The position numbers and the translations under genes were made by a program. The notes under the pieces are model-generated. The model had not been told where the DNA came from and ran no database searches. It saw nothing but the letters and a program-made list of their open reading frames with translations. Positions 1 to 6,999 of a stretch of 10,377 nt of DNA are shown one piece after another. Origin of the DNA: Bacteroidia bacterium (GTDB taxonomy: Bacteria > Bacteroidota > Bacteroidia > AKYH767-A > OLB10). How positions within the stretch are numbered: position 1 is the stretch's first letter; each line of letters starts with the position of its first letter. The stretch covers positions 1-10,377 of the forward strand of contig JANWID010000313.1 of NCBI GenBank assembly GCA_025450095.1, in the 5' to 3' direction.

Positions 1-148
1 CTTGAATCCGTAATCCGTACATCCGTTCCGTTCCGACTTGAATCCGTAATCCGTACATCCGTTCCGTTCCGACTTGAATCCGTAATCCGTACATCCGTTC
101 CGTTCCGACTTGAATCCGTAATCCGTACCCATCCGTTTCCGCCGCGAC
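1..148. repeat. 36-bp tandem repeat array, cut by the window edge
   Basis: Three perfect 36-bp copies follow head to tail (1-36, 37-72, 73-108). A fourth starts at 109, matches for 19 nt to 127, then diverges through about 148 with small insertions and substitutions. Each unit is itself built from short related words: AATCCGT, AATCCGTAC, CATCCGTTCCG and TTCCGACTTG. There are no unique spacers between copies, so this is a true tandem (minisatellite-like) repeat. It begins only 12 nt past the stop codon of the minus-strand TonB-C gene and would lie in the tail of that transcript. The array may continue outside the window. Function is not visible. Confidence 0.95.
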
Positions 149-159
149 CAGAATCTACC

Positions 160-873
160 TCACTTCAAACTAAACTTCAACGGCAAATTATACTTCACTT
201 TCACTTTCTTACCCTTTTGAACTCCGGGGATCCACGATTTTCCAAGCTGCGTAACAAGCCGGACACCTTCCTCATCAAATCCGTCCCCGACAGGCCTGGT
301 ACTTATAACATCTGTTGTGTTTCCCGTTTCATCAACAACAAACGAAATATAAACAGTAGCCTTTCTTGATTTTAACCAGGCTTCTTTGGGATAGATGGTG
401 TTATTTTCAATTAAAGTATTCATGTAATAGAGGCCTCCGATGAAAATAGGTATTTGTTCTTCCATATCTTGTGTGCTTTCGGGCAGGCTGTCTTCTGAAA
501 AAATTAACTGATCTGTATCGTGATTATATTTTTGGTACAATGCACCGTCAATTGAATAATAACTCCAGATTCCGGAAATGATACCGGACTGGTAGGTTCC
601 GGTTGCTACTATTTTACCATTCTTTGAATAGATATTCCAAACGCTGTCCTTTTGATTGTTTTTATAAAACCCGGTTTCTATCAGCTTTTTGAATTTATAC
701 TTTTTATAATACCCGTTTTTAATTTCCGGATCCGATTTCAATACCTGGAATATTTCCTTGGTCTTTGCCGGCGACGGAGCCTTGATTGTAATGGTCTCTA
801 CCGGCTGCGAATATACCCGGGTTAATGTAAGTGCCAGGATAATAATTAATGGAAGTTTGTTCATAGTGGTCAT
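160..873 (-). CDS. Exported MORN-repeat protein with TonB C-terminal domain
   Basis: This 237-aa protein begins with a signal peptide: Lys6, then a hydrophobic run (about 7-18), and a likely cleavage near VYS-Q at 22-23. Residues about 50-125 carry MORN/YwqK-like strands (ETGFY, KNGKIVATGTY, GIWSYYSIDGALY). Residues about 145-237 look like a TonB C-terminal domain: YPKEAW, a strand ending in FVVDETGNTTDV, then KSWIPGVQKGKKVKVKY and a final PLKF. The family spans the envelope or interacts with periplasmic and outer-membrane partners, but the usual N-terminal TonB anchor and proline-rich spacer are absent, so it is probably a secreted periplasmic protein, not a functional TonB. Two starts are possible, ATG at 873 or ATG at 864 (MNKLPL); the second gives a more typical signal peptide. 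A 299-nt spacer separates it from the operon upstream, so it is probably an independent transcription unit. Confidence 0.88.
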   Translation of the reverse strand: MTTMNKLPLIIILALTLTRVYSQPVETITIKAPSPAKTKEIFQVLKSDPEIKNGYYKKYKFKKLIETGFYKNNQKDSVWNIYSKNGKIVATGTYQSGIISGIWSYYSIDGALYQKYNHDTDQLIFSEDSLPESTQDMEEQIPIFIGGLYYMNTLIENNTIYPKEAWLKSRKATVYISFVVDETGNTTDVISTRPVGDGFDEEGVRLVTQLGKSWIPGVQKGKKVKVKYNLPLKFSLK

Positions 874-1017
874 AATGGCGGAATAAAATATGCGGAAAAC
901 CCGCAGAGCGCCAAGATAAGAAAAATGGGAATTATGATAAAATGTTGTAGCAGGCTGTTATTCGCACTTTTATCAATTTAATTCGTATTCCATTTAATAG
1001 CAAAAAAATAACAACAA

Positions 1018-1037
1018 GATTTAACAGGATTTAACAA
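1018..1037. repeat. Short direct repeat, two 10-nt units
   Basis: Two adjacent 10-nt units, GATTTAACAG and GATTTAACAA, differ in one base. They sit in the spacer between the operon and the MORN/TonB-C gene. No function is visible; this may be the remnant of a degenerate intergenic repeat. Confidence 0.6.
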
Positions 1038-1070
1038 GAAAAGGAGCAAGATTGATTTTTGGAAAATGAA

Positions 1071-1100
1071 AATCCGTGTTTTTTTCGTTTAATCTGTGTT
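1071..1100. repeat. Degenerate direct repeat AATCCGTGTT / AATCTGTGTT
   Basis: AATCCGTGTT (1071-1080) and AATCTGTGTT (1091-1100) are separated by 10 nt of T-rich sequence and differ at one base. The AATCCGT core is the same word that builds the 36-bp array at 1-148, which suggests a related family of intergenic repeat words in this genome (inference). Confidence 0.55.
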
Positions 1101-1172
1101 CAAAATGTTTATTCGACTAATCATAAAAAATTCATCATAATAGATCACTAAAAATCTTAATAATCCATTCAA

Positions 1173-1454
1173 TCATTTATTATCCCCTGACAATTTCGCC
1201 GCAAGTGTCGTTGAAATCAAAAATGCTTCCTGGGCGCTGCCGGATTGTTTCATTGCCTGGTGAATCATTCCTTTATTATGCCAGAGCGTTTGGTAATAAG
1301 GCCACAGCTCTTTTATATGCTGGCTATCGTAGAAAGATTTAACTCCTTTTGAAAATTCATGCAATGCTTTTTGATTATCACCTGCAACTACATGCGCATT
1401 TCCGGATTCAATGAGTGATTTGAGATATTCGATAGCGTCGCTATAATTCTCCAT
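1173..1454 (-). CDS. Small TPR-like protein, last gene of the operon
   Basis: This 93-aa, all-helical protein has TPR character. Residues 18-43 (SGNAHVVAGDNQKALHEFSK and on) fit a TPR helix pair with the Gly-Asp turn and a following Ala. Residues 58-88 (LWHNKGMIHQAMKQSGSAQE, then a helix) fit a second. There is no signal peptide or membrane segment, so it is likely cytosolic. It starts 26 nt after the stop of the three-enzyme gene and ends the operon. A small TPR protein placed directly after a toxic-looking enzyme could be a chaperone, adaptor or immunity protein; the sequence does not decide among these. Two repeats is short for a stand-alone TPR scaffold, so it may dimerise or bind one partner helix. 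Confidence 0.8.
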   Translation of the reverse strand: MENYSDAIEYLKSLIESGNAHVVAGDNQKALHEFSKGVKSFYDSQHIKELWPYYQTLWHNKGMIHQAMKQSGSAQEAFLISTTLAAKLSGDNK

Positions 1455-1480
1455 TATTGTTTAGAAGATGATATTAATAA

Positions 1481-3982
1481 TTAACCAAAGCTTGCTTTCT
1501 GCAACACCTTTTTATCTTTGAGTTTATCAAGTAATATGAACCTTTTTTCTTTTATTAATTCAACAGTTTTATCAATCAGATTCTTTGAGAGTGGATTTGT
1601 GTATTCCTTAGTAATCTGCTTCACAATTTGCTCTGTTGCAGGGTGCGACGTATCGGGAACATAATCCCAAACATTCTGCTGATAGGTTGCAACAGCAGTT
1701 TTTGAACTGACACTGTCAAGCACATTTGTTACGGACTGTTTTACGGCTTGCTGAATTATCTTAAACCCGTCAATCGCTTTCTGATCCTTTACATTCAGTG
1801 TACCATCGCCAAAAAGATTCCAGGTCTGCCCTTTTTTATTTTTAACCGGTACGCCATTCGGATATTTGTTTAAAGCATCATGTACTGCTTTCACAGCCAG
1901 GTTACCGATTTCGTCGGGAGCTGACTGCAAAATTTCTTTCAATAATACTGCAAATCGTGATGCCCTGTCAAGATCCCAGTTGATACCGTATTTTTTCTGC
2001 ACAAATTCATATTGCGAAAACAGGCTCTTAACATCTCCCACAAATACTTTATCAGCAACCACATCAAAAAATTTATCGGAATCCTGATCCAGTTTTCCGT
2101 TTGGAAGAAACATAATATTGAAATGAGACATTACCAGCTCTTTATTGATGAGGTGGCCGGAAGAAAACGCATCCGTTAAAAAATGGTCTCCGAATGCATT
2201 GATTTTATATGCTTCTTTGAGATCGTTGCTGCTTTTTCCACCTCTTGCCGTTTGTATGGCCATATTGTGATAGTTGTTCCATTCCGTTTTGTTATTCGGC
2301 TTTGTAGAGCTCTTGAAAATGCTTTGTGGTGGAGGAGGCGCGAAATGTGAGTTGTTTCGTGCTGCCAGGTCGAGATACCTTTTTGATGTAGCTTTATCCC
2401 AGTCTTCATCTGTAGGTGCAACAGCATTTGGAAGCCCGAGATTGAAAATGGAATTCTTATAATTATTCTCACTTCTCTCGATCAATGCTTTCAGATTATT
2501 CAGTTCTGCTGTTCCGGCACTTTTAAGTTGTTTATAATCCTCATAAAAATCACCCATGGTTATGATCTGGCCATATGTGAAATCTACGTTGTTGATGGTG
2601 AGTTTGTAACCTGGTTGTAATTCAGGTACCGTTGAAATAGGACCGGAAACTACCGTATTAATAAATTCTCCAAGAATGGCGTGCTCACCGGTATCATAAA
2701 ATGGCACACTGTAATTCTCATAGATGCTGTTCGCAATAGACATTGTTGGTGCAGCAAACAAAGCTGCCTCAGCATCACGACGCTTTACCAGTCCATCTAA
2801 ATCCTGCAGGACTCCATTAATGCGCGCCTTTGTCCATTTTTTCAATTCAGCAGGTACGGCTGCATATTTTTCCTTATTGAGTAGTTTTAATAACGTAGAT
2901 GATTTAAAGTTCCCACCTCCCACATTATAGCAGAAGCTGACCAGCGAATCAAACTGGTTGGAATTAAGTTCAACAATTACATTTTGATTTACCAGCAATT
3001 GAAATTCGTTAAGCTTTTCAAGCATTAATTTGGAAGCTTTTTCTTCTGTAATTCCACCCCGGTATGCATCTTCGGATGCATCACCATTACATTTGCCATG
3101 GTGTATTAAATTACCATATCCAATAGTGCAGTGGCCGGCAGGATCATTATACATAGATGATTTAAATCCTTCGAAACCTTTAATAAAATCAATACCTTTT
3201 TGTGATACCTGATTGGTAGTACGCTTTTCATTTGAAAATGATTGTGCAACTGCTGCTCCCGGTTGTGTTGCACATTGTTTTGCTATTACATCATCGAGGA
3301 AACGATCCCACTCACCTGATTTCGAAAAGTCATAACCGCGACGCATCATAGCCTCTGTACTCAATCTGCCCCAATCACCATCAATACCCAGGGCCTCGCC
3401 CCAGAAAACATTCAGGGCACGTTGTGCGAATAGTGCCTGGGATTTTACTTTTCTCCATGATACACTGGTACCAATATCGCAATGCCAGTGATCGTGATGA
3501 TCGGCGTTGTAATCATGATTTAAAACGGTCCCGAAAACTTTTCTTAACCCGGCTTCAATCCGCAGATAAAGACACCAGTTGGTAGTAGCATTATCGGCCA
3601 GGAATTCATTGGTATCCGACCACCAGAATCCATCCACATCAATGGCATTTCCAATTCCATGTTGTCCGGGTTTTTGTACAGTCATACCACCGGTAAGGAT
3701 ATATGCGGGTGAAGAAAGTACTTTGTCCAGGAACGGCGTCCAGTTATTCAATGCCGTTTGCAAACCGGATGTACCATGGAATTTCCGGTTATCGCGGTTC
3801 GGAGCTTTTTCGATAACTCCCAGCTTTCCCAACCGGTCGTATGCAATCCTGTATGGTCCTGCATGAGTAATATCCTGCAGTGCTGGCGGATTTGAAAACG
3901 ATAAAGCAATTCCATTTGGTGATACGTTTTTGGATTCGTTTTTTAATTCACGATCCATTTCTATAAATCGATTATTGCTCAC
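1481..3982 (-). CDS. Fusion: M15/extensin-like peptidase, PG-binding-like, GH24 lysozyme and zinc phospholipase-C-like domains
   Basis: This 833-aa protein has four modules. Residues about 40-175 are an M15/extensin-like peptidase: HxxGxAxD is H108-G111-A113-D115 and the HxH is H165-W-H167. Residues about 180-215 look like a peptidoglycan-binding domain (LGIDGDWG...T). Residues about 258-410 are a T4-type GH24 lysozyme, with E271, D280 and T286 at exactly the spacing of T4 lysozyme E11, D20 and T26. Residues about 425-625 look like a zinc phospholipase C/S1-P1-type helical domain with candidate ligands H434, D478, H546, H572, H600, D604 and H610 (GDHFLTDAFSSGH). Residues 626-833 are helical and unassigned. 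No signal peptide is seen. The start is GTG at 3982, 40 nt after the previous gene; ATG at 3958 (codon 9) is an alternative. Predicted targets are peptide stems, glycan strands and phospholipids. The peptidase and lysozyme calls are firm; phospholipase activity is by motif only. Confidence 0.9.
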   Translation of the reverse strand: MSNNRFIEMDRELKNESKNVSPNGIALSFSNPPALQDITHAGPYRIAYDRLGKLGVIEKAPNRDNRKFHGTSGLQTALNNWTPFLDKVLSSPAYILTGGMTVQKPGQHGIGNAIDVDGFWWSDTNEFLADNATTNWCLYLRIEAGLRKVFGTVLNHDYNADHHDHWHCDIGTSVSWRKVKSQALFAQRALNVFWGEALGIDGDWGRLSTEAMMRRGYDFSKSGEWDRFLDDVIAKQCATQPGAAVAQSFSNEKRTTNQVSQKGIDFIKGFEGFKSSMYNDPAGHCTIGYGNLIHHGKCNGDASEDAYRGGITEEKASKLMLEKLNEFQLLVNQNVIVELNSNQFDSLVSFCYNVGGGNFKSSTLLKLLNKEKYAAVPAELKKWTKARINGVLQDLDGLVKRRDAEAALFAAPTMSIANSIYENYSVPFYDTGEHAILGEFINTVVSGPISTVPELQPGYKLTINNVDFTYGQIITMGDFYEDYKQLKSAGTAELNNLKALIERSENNYKNSIFNLGLPNAVAPTDEDWDKATSKRYLDLAARNNSHFAPPPPQSIFKSSTKPNNKTEWNNYHNMAIQTARGGKSSNDLKEAYKINAFGDHFLTDAFSSGHLINKELVMSHFNIMFLPNGKLDQDSDKFFDVVADKVFVGDVKSLFSQYEFVQKKYGINWDLDRASRFAVLLKEILQSAPDEIGNLAVKAVHDALNKYPNGVPVKNKKGQTWNLFGDGTLNVKDQKAIDGFKIIQQAVKQSVTNVLDSVSSKTAVATYQQNVWDYVPDTSHPATEQIVKQITKEYTNPLSKNLIDKTVELIKEKRFILLDKLKDKKVLQKASFG

Positions 3983-4022
3983 GGTAACAGATTTTTAATT
4001 TGAATTTATTGATTCGGTTATT

Positions 4023-5987
4023 TTATACAAATACGGGTGGCACTGGAAATCTTGTGTTGACAATTGCCTGGTTGGTAGCGTGTAATCTGTTGATCGTAGC
4101 AATGCCATGATCAACGAACAATCCAATATCAATCGGGCTTGAATTGTTTTTATTTTCAATTCCGGTACGTTGTGTAAATGTTCTGTCTTTTCCATTATCC
4201 ATAATATCATTCAGTCCGGTGTGACCTGTTGGGTCTATCTCAATTCCGATGAGAGAATGAATAATTTCATGTGCCATGGTTTCTCCGATCAGCCTTCCAA
4301 AAATTTTAGTGAGTAGAGCCTCGTGTGGGATGGAGGAAGCCTGTATGGCATTTATTTCATTTAGTAATGTTGAAATTGCAAGTGTCGATTCTGTCGGATC
4401 TACCGCAGGTGACATGGAAATGAAAACTCCGGAGAAAATATCAATGGTCTCATTGCCGGTATCCCAGCCGACGTTACCTGCCACCGGCCGTGTCACTCCT
4501 GCCAGGCCAGTTCTCCCTGCCGGCGGATTTCCCCTGATGGTAAGTGGTGTAATCATATTGGCTGCAATGTGAGCAGGTGTTTTTTCTGCAAACGGAGAAA
4601 TCATCCAGATGGTGCGAACATTAATTGTTTTCAGCAATGCATCGCATGTGGTTTTAGCTTCCCTGATGATGGCATCTTTGATAACTAAAGCATTCATAAC
4701 CTGTAAAACGCCATCAAATGCAGCACGCTCTTCGTTGATCGAAACAAACTGTGGAACACAAATTGGATATTTTACGCTCTCCAATATTTTTCCTACTGCA
4801 TCTTTTGCTTCTACATCGAGGGCAGTTAGTCCGGGACGCAATCCGGATAAATTTACAGCGAGTCCATTCTGAACATTCGCTTTACCGGCAAGCTGAATCG
4901 TTCCGGAATTTCTGGATGGCACCGACCACCTGACAGAACCCCCTGCAGGTAAGTTTGGAACTCTTACTGAAAATTTTACAATACCGGATTTGTCACCTGT
5001 TGCCGGATTAAATGCTCGTGCTTCCGGAGTCAGATCACTGTTCTCAATAATAAAGCTTCGTGCAGTAGCCTCACTGAATGAAGGAGGTTCATGGTGATGC
5101 ACATTTCCAAACCTGTTAATTTCATCCAGGTCGTGGATAAATTGCGTTGCGGTGAGTTGTTCCGATGAAGCTTTTGTTTCTTCAGTTTCAGTTGGTTTTT
5201 CAGGACTAAGCTTTTTGTTAATCTTTTTTTCGAGTTCTTCCAGCTTGTCGAAATCAGAAAAACGCTGATCAAGATCAATTGAACCCAGGTCATACGCGTT
5301 TGCGTATTGCATGCTTTGCGCGATGCGGTCAAAAATTGCATGCTCATTGGGCGTGTCTGGCAATACAGGTGGAGGTGGTGTTGCTGCTTGTACAGGTTTT
5401 GGTACTCCCGGGTTTGGATTAGTTCCTGTTTTTGCAATGATTTGTTTGGTTTCCGGATCGTATGCTTTTTCACCACGCAAAATTGCCTGGAGATCGGCAT
5501 CCAGATCATCGTCTGTAGCCTGTGCTTTTGCAACAGGAGGGAATGTTCGCTCCTGTACCGGCTGCGTTTCTTCTTTGTATTCGGTTTCCGTTTCAGTGAT
5601 CGCACTGGTTTCTTCCGGGTAAATGGAATGCTGAATTGAAAAAGCCTGGCTATCATCCGGTGTAAGAAATTCCATTTTGTATTCCTGTTCAACACTAACC
5701 GGATCAGTTGAAAATGACTGAGCAATACCGGTTTCATCAGTGTAATCGGAAAAACTTTGTTGCACTACATATTCTTCGTATTCATTTTCTGAAATTGACG
5801 ATTGTACAACATATTCGGTAAAACCATCCTGATCATATTTTGGTACCAGCACTTCGCCGGTATTAAAATTGGCAACTAGAATATTAGGAACACTTAGTGA
5901 TTGGGATATAGCTTTTTTTGAATTCGTCTGACCATATCCTGTCATCAACTCTTCGTATGTTGCAATCCTTGCTCGTTTCCTTTTCAT
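4023..5987 (-). CDS. HExxH zinc metallopeptidase with disordered N-terminus and Ig-like domain
   Basis: This 654-aa protein starts with a basic head (MKRKRAR). A low-complexity, acidic region (about 25-210) follows, carrying repeated QSFS-like motifs and a proline stretch. Residues 214-247 form a compact segment (HAIFDRIAQSMQYANAYDLG, then DLDQRF) that looks conserved rather than linker. Residues about 250-275 are charged and coiled. Residues about 330-410 resemble an Ig-like beta-sandwich. The catalytic domain is about 411-654, with HEIIH at 573-577, a likely third ligand at H589 (DPTGHT) and a possible Met-turn at M596 (NDIMDNG). This resembles metzincin-like peptidases, but the spacing to the third His is longer than HExxHxxGxxH, so the exact family is open. 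No signal peptide is present. It lies 10 nt downstream of the trypco2-like gene and 40 nt upstream of the three-enzyme gene. It could be a toxic cargo or a processing peptidase. Confidence 0.85.
   Translation of the reverse strand: MKRKRARIATYEELMTGYGQTNSKKAISQSLSVPNILVANFNTGEVLVPKYDQDGFTEYVVQSSISENEYEEYVVQQSFSDYTDETGIAQSFSTDPVSVEQEYKMEFLTPDDSQAFSIQHSIYPEETSAITETETEYKEETQPVQERTFPPVAKAQATDDDLDADLQAILRGEKAYDPETKQIIAKTGTNPNPGVPKPVQAATPPPPVLPDTPNEHAIFDRIAQSMQYANAYDLGSIDLDQRFSDFDKLEELEKKINKKLSPEKPTETEETKASSEQLTATQFIHDLDEINRFGNVHHHEPPSFSEATARSFIIENSDLTPEARAFNPATGDKSGIVKFSVRVPNLPAGGSVRWSVPSRNSGTIQLAGKANVQNGLAVNLSGLRPGLTALDVEAKDAVGKILESVKYPICVPQFVSINEERAAFDGVLQVMNALVIKDAIIREAKTTCDALLKTINVRTIWMISPFAEKTPAHIAANMITPLTIRGNPPAGRTGLAGVTRPVAGNVGWDTGNETIDIFSGVFISMSPAVDPTESTLAISTLLNEINAIQASSIPHEALLTKIFGRLIGETMAHEIIHSLIGIEIDPTGHTGLNDIMDNGKDRTFTQRTGIENKNNSSPIDIGLFVDHGIATINRLHATNQAIVNTRFPVPPVFV
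5622..5912 (-). other. Cluster of QSFS-like short motifs in the metallopeptidase N-terminus
   Basis: Residues 26-122 of the 654-aa protein hold five related short motifs: ISQSLS (27-32), VQSSIS (61-66), VQQSFS (75-80), IAQSFS (88-93) and IQHSIY (118-123 edge). Acidic, Tyr/Glu-rich spacers separate them. Codons differ between copies: AGT TTT TCC in one and TCA TTT TCA in another encode the same SFS. The repetition is therefore kept at protein level and is not a recent DNA duplication. The same motif appears in the neighbouring 833-aa protein at codons 25-30, 245-250 and 416-421. Confidence 0.75.
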
Positions 5988-5997
5988 GGACTTTAAT

Positions 5998-6735
5998 TTA
6001 CATTTTAACGTTCAACCTGACTACAGCATAAGGATCAATCGACAGCACCATTTCATTGTCTTGCGAAACCCTGTTGTGTTTATTAAGCTGTATTTTGATT
6101 TCCTTATCATTATAACTCATAACTTCTGCTATTCCCTGGTTGAATACCGCAACCGGTTTGAATCTTTCATTCACAGCAAGGTGATTACCCTTGATAGTCA
6201 GAATTGGTATTTTATTTTCATCGAGAGACATTGCTACACCTTTTATTTTCGGAGGATTCTGATTCCGTCTCGATTTTTGAATTTGATTGGCGATAGCAGT
6301 GTAATCAATGGTATCGTCTGACGCTTTCTTAATATCGATATTTTTATTTTCCAGTTGTTTTACATCATCTGCTGAGGTGACTCCGATTTTACGAAGCTTT
6401 CTCTTGGCGCTGTTATCAATATTCAGTTTATCGATTGAGATATCGTTTTTCTGAGCGGAGACTTTTGATGTAGCACGAACCTGCTGATCAGTAATAGAAC
6501 CGAGCTGAATGGAAACTTTCGATGCGCCTTGTTGTCCGGGTTGTGCAGTGACGAATCGTACCTGGTCGCCGTCGTAAGTGGGAAAAATATTCAGATCCAT
6601 TGACATGTCTTTTACAGAATACGTCAATGGTTTGTTAATAGCTTTTATTGCCAGGGTCTCACGGGTTTTGTCAAGTTCAACAACAAGTGAATCGATAAAA
6701 TCTTCAAGAATCCAATCCTTATTATCAGTTGCCAT
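5998..6735 (-). CDS. Trypco2-like N-terminus, helix-hairpin-helix-like middle, IPT/TIG-like C-terminus
   Basis: This 245-aa protein appears to have three parts. Residues 8-90 start with an amphipathic helix (LEDFIDSLVVELDKTRE), then beta strands ending in a Gly-Ala-Ser-Lys-Val strand (70-78). This layout resembles the trypsin-co-occurring domain 2 (trypco2) family, which is known from predicted NTP-dependent conflict systems; the match is by eye. Residues 104-132 (LNIDNSAKRKLRKIGVTSAD) look like a helix-hairpin-helix of the RNA-polymerase alpha-CTD type. Residues 160-245 form a beta domain (ILTIKGNHL, then PVAVFNQGIAEVMSYND) similar to IPT/TIG folds. The protein is predicted cytosolic, with no signal peptide. 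Its ATG overlaps the stop of the 88-aa gene by 11 nt (6725-6735), indicating translational coupling. I read it as an adaptor rather than an enzyme, since no catalytic motif is visible. Confidence 0.8.
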   Translation of the reverse strand: MATDNKDWILEDFIDSLVVELDKTRETLAIKAINKPLTYSVKDMSMDLNIFPTYDGDQVRFVTAQPGQQGASKVSIQLGSITDQQVRATSKVSAQKNDISIDKLNIDNSAKRKLRKIGVTSADDVKQLENKNIDIKKASDDTIDYTAIANQIQKSRRNQNPPKIKGVAMSLDENKIPILTIKGNHLAVNERFKPVAVFNQGIAEVMSYNDKEIKIQLNKHNRVSQDNEMVLSIDPYAVVRLNVKM

Positions 6736-6991
6736 TTTCGGAGTTTTGACAGACGTTAAATTTTATGTTATGATACGAAGGCTGGTATGTTGTTTCAATT
6801 CTGTATAAAGGGGGAATAGTTCCCAGTTGCATGTTACCCGATTCATCCCAACTGATGTCCAGCTCAATTGGTGTTTCAATTGTAATTTCGGATATGTAGG
6901 TGCTGATGCCTGATTCGGGATCATAAATTCCCTGATCAACTGCAGCAAGATTTCTCAAAACAGAATGTAGGGGTTGGAACACCTCATCCAT
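6725..6991 (-). CDS. Small beta-rich protein of unknown function (88 aa)
   Basis: I do not recognise the family. Residues 1-20 form a short helix (MDEVFQPLHSVLRNLAAVDQ). Residues 30-80 form about four beta strands (YISEITIETPIELDISWDES, then IPPLYRIETTYQPSYHNIKF), ending in a polar tail. The length and lack of hydrophobic segments suggest a soluble structural or adaptor subunit. It begins 8 nt after the 54-aa gene and its last 11 nt overlap the start of the trypco2-like gene, so its expression is likely coupled to both neighbours. The two strongly beta segments separated by an Asp-Glu-Ser-Gly turn make a small sandwich or barrel plausible (inference). Confidence 0.75.
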   Translation of the reverse strand: MDEVFQPLHSVLRNLAAVDQGIYDPESGISTYISEITIETPIELDISWDESGNMQLGTIPPLYRIETTYQPSYHNIKFNVCQNSENGN

Positions 6992-6999
6992 GGTCGTTT

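Larger units (their letters stand above)
874..1172. other. A/T-rich intergenic spacer
   Basis: This 299-nt stretch has no convincing ORF or RNA gene. It should hold the end of the upstream operon and the promoter of the MORN/TonB-C gene. I looked for the Bacteroidota promoter pattern (TTTG, then TAnnTTTG) on the minus strand and found no clean match. No strong GC-rich stem followed by a T run was seen after the 93-aa gene. The only clear structures are two short degenerate direct repeats, listed separately, and a weak 5-bp stem at 891-905. Confidence 0.6.

Noticed and set aside
1..148. CRISPR array
   Set aside because: The 36-bp unit has a CRISPR-like length, but copies abut directly with no unique spacers, and no cas genes are present.
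160..873. Functional TonB energy transducer
   Set aside because: Only the C-terminal domain is present; the N-terminal membrane anchor and proline-rich spacer are missing, and a cleavable signal peptide and MORN repeats take their place.
891..905. Hairpin TGCGG-AAAAC-CCGCA as terminator
   Set aside because: The stem is only 5 bp with no clean T run, and it sits just before the start of the MORN/TonB-C gene, where a terminator makes little sense.
5307..5639. 110-aa and 103-aa plus-strand ORFs with Cys/Trp-rich sequence
   Set aside because: They are antisense to the proline- and acid-rich linker of the metallopeptidase; the odd composition follows from that linker.
5030..5737. 235-aa minus-strand ORF
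   Set aside because: It lies wholly inside the metallopeptidase gene in another frame and encodes a low-complexity, basic sequence; it is a shadow of the acidic, repetitive N-terminus.
1481..5987. Phage lysis module or prophage remnant
   Set aside because: GH24 and M15 domains suggest endolysins, but there is no holin, spanin, capsid, tail or integrase gene, and the fusion to a phospholipase-like domain is not typical of phage.
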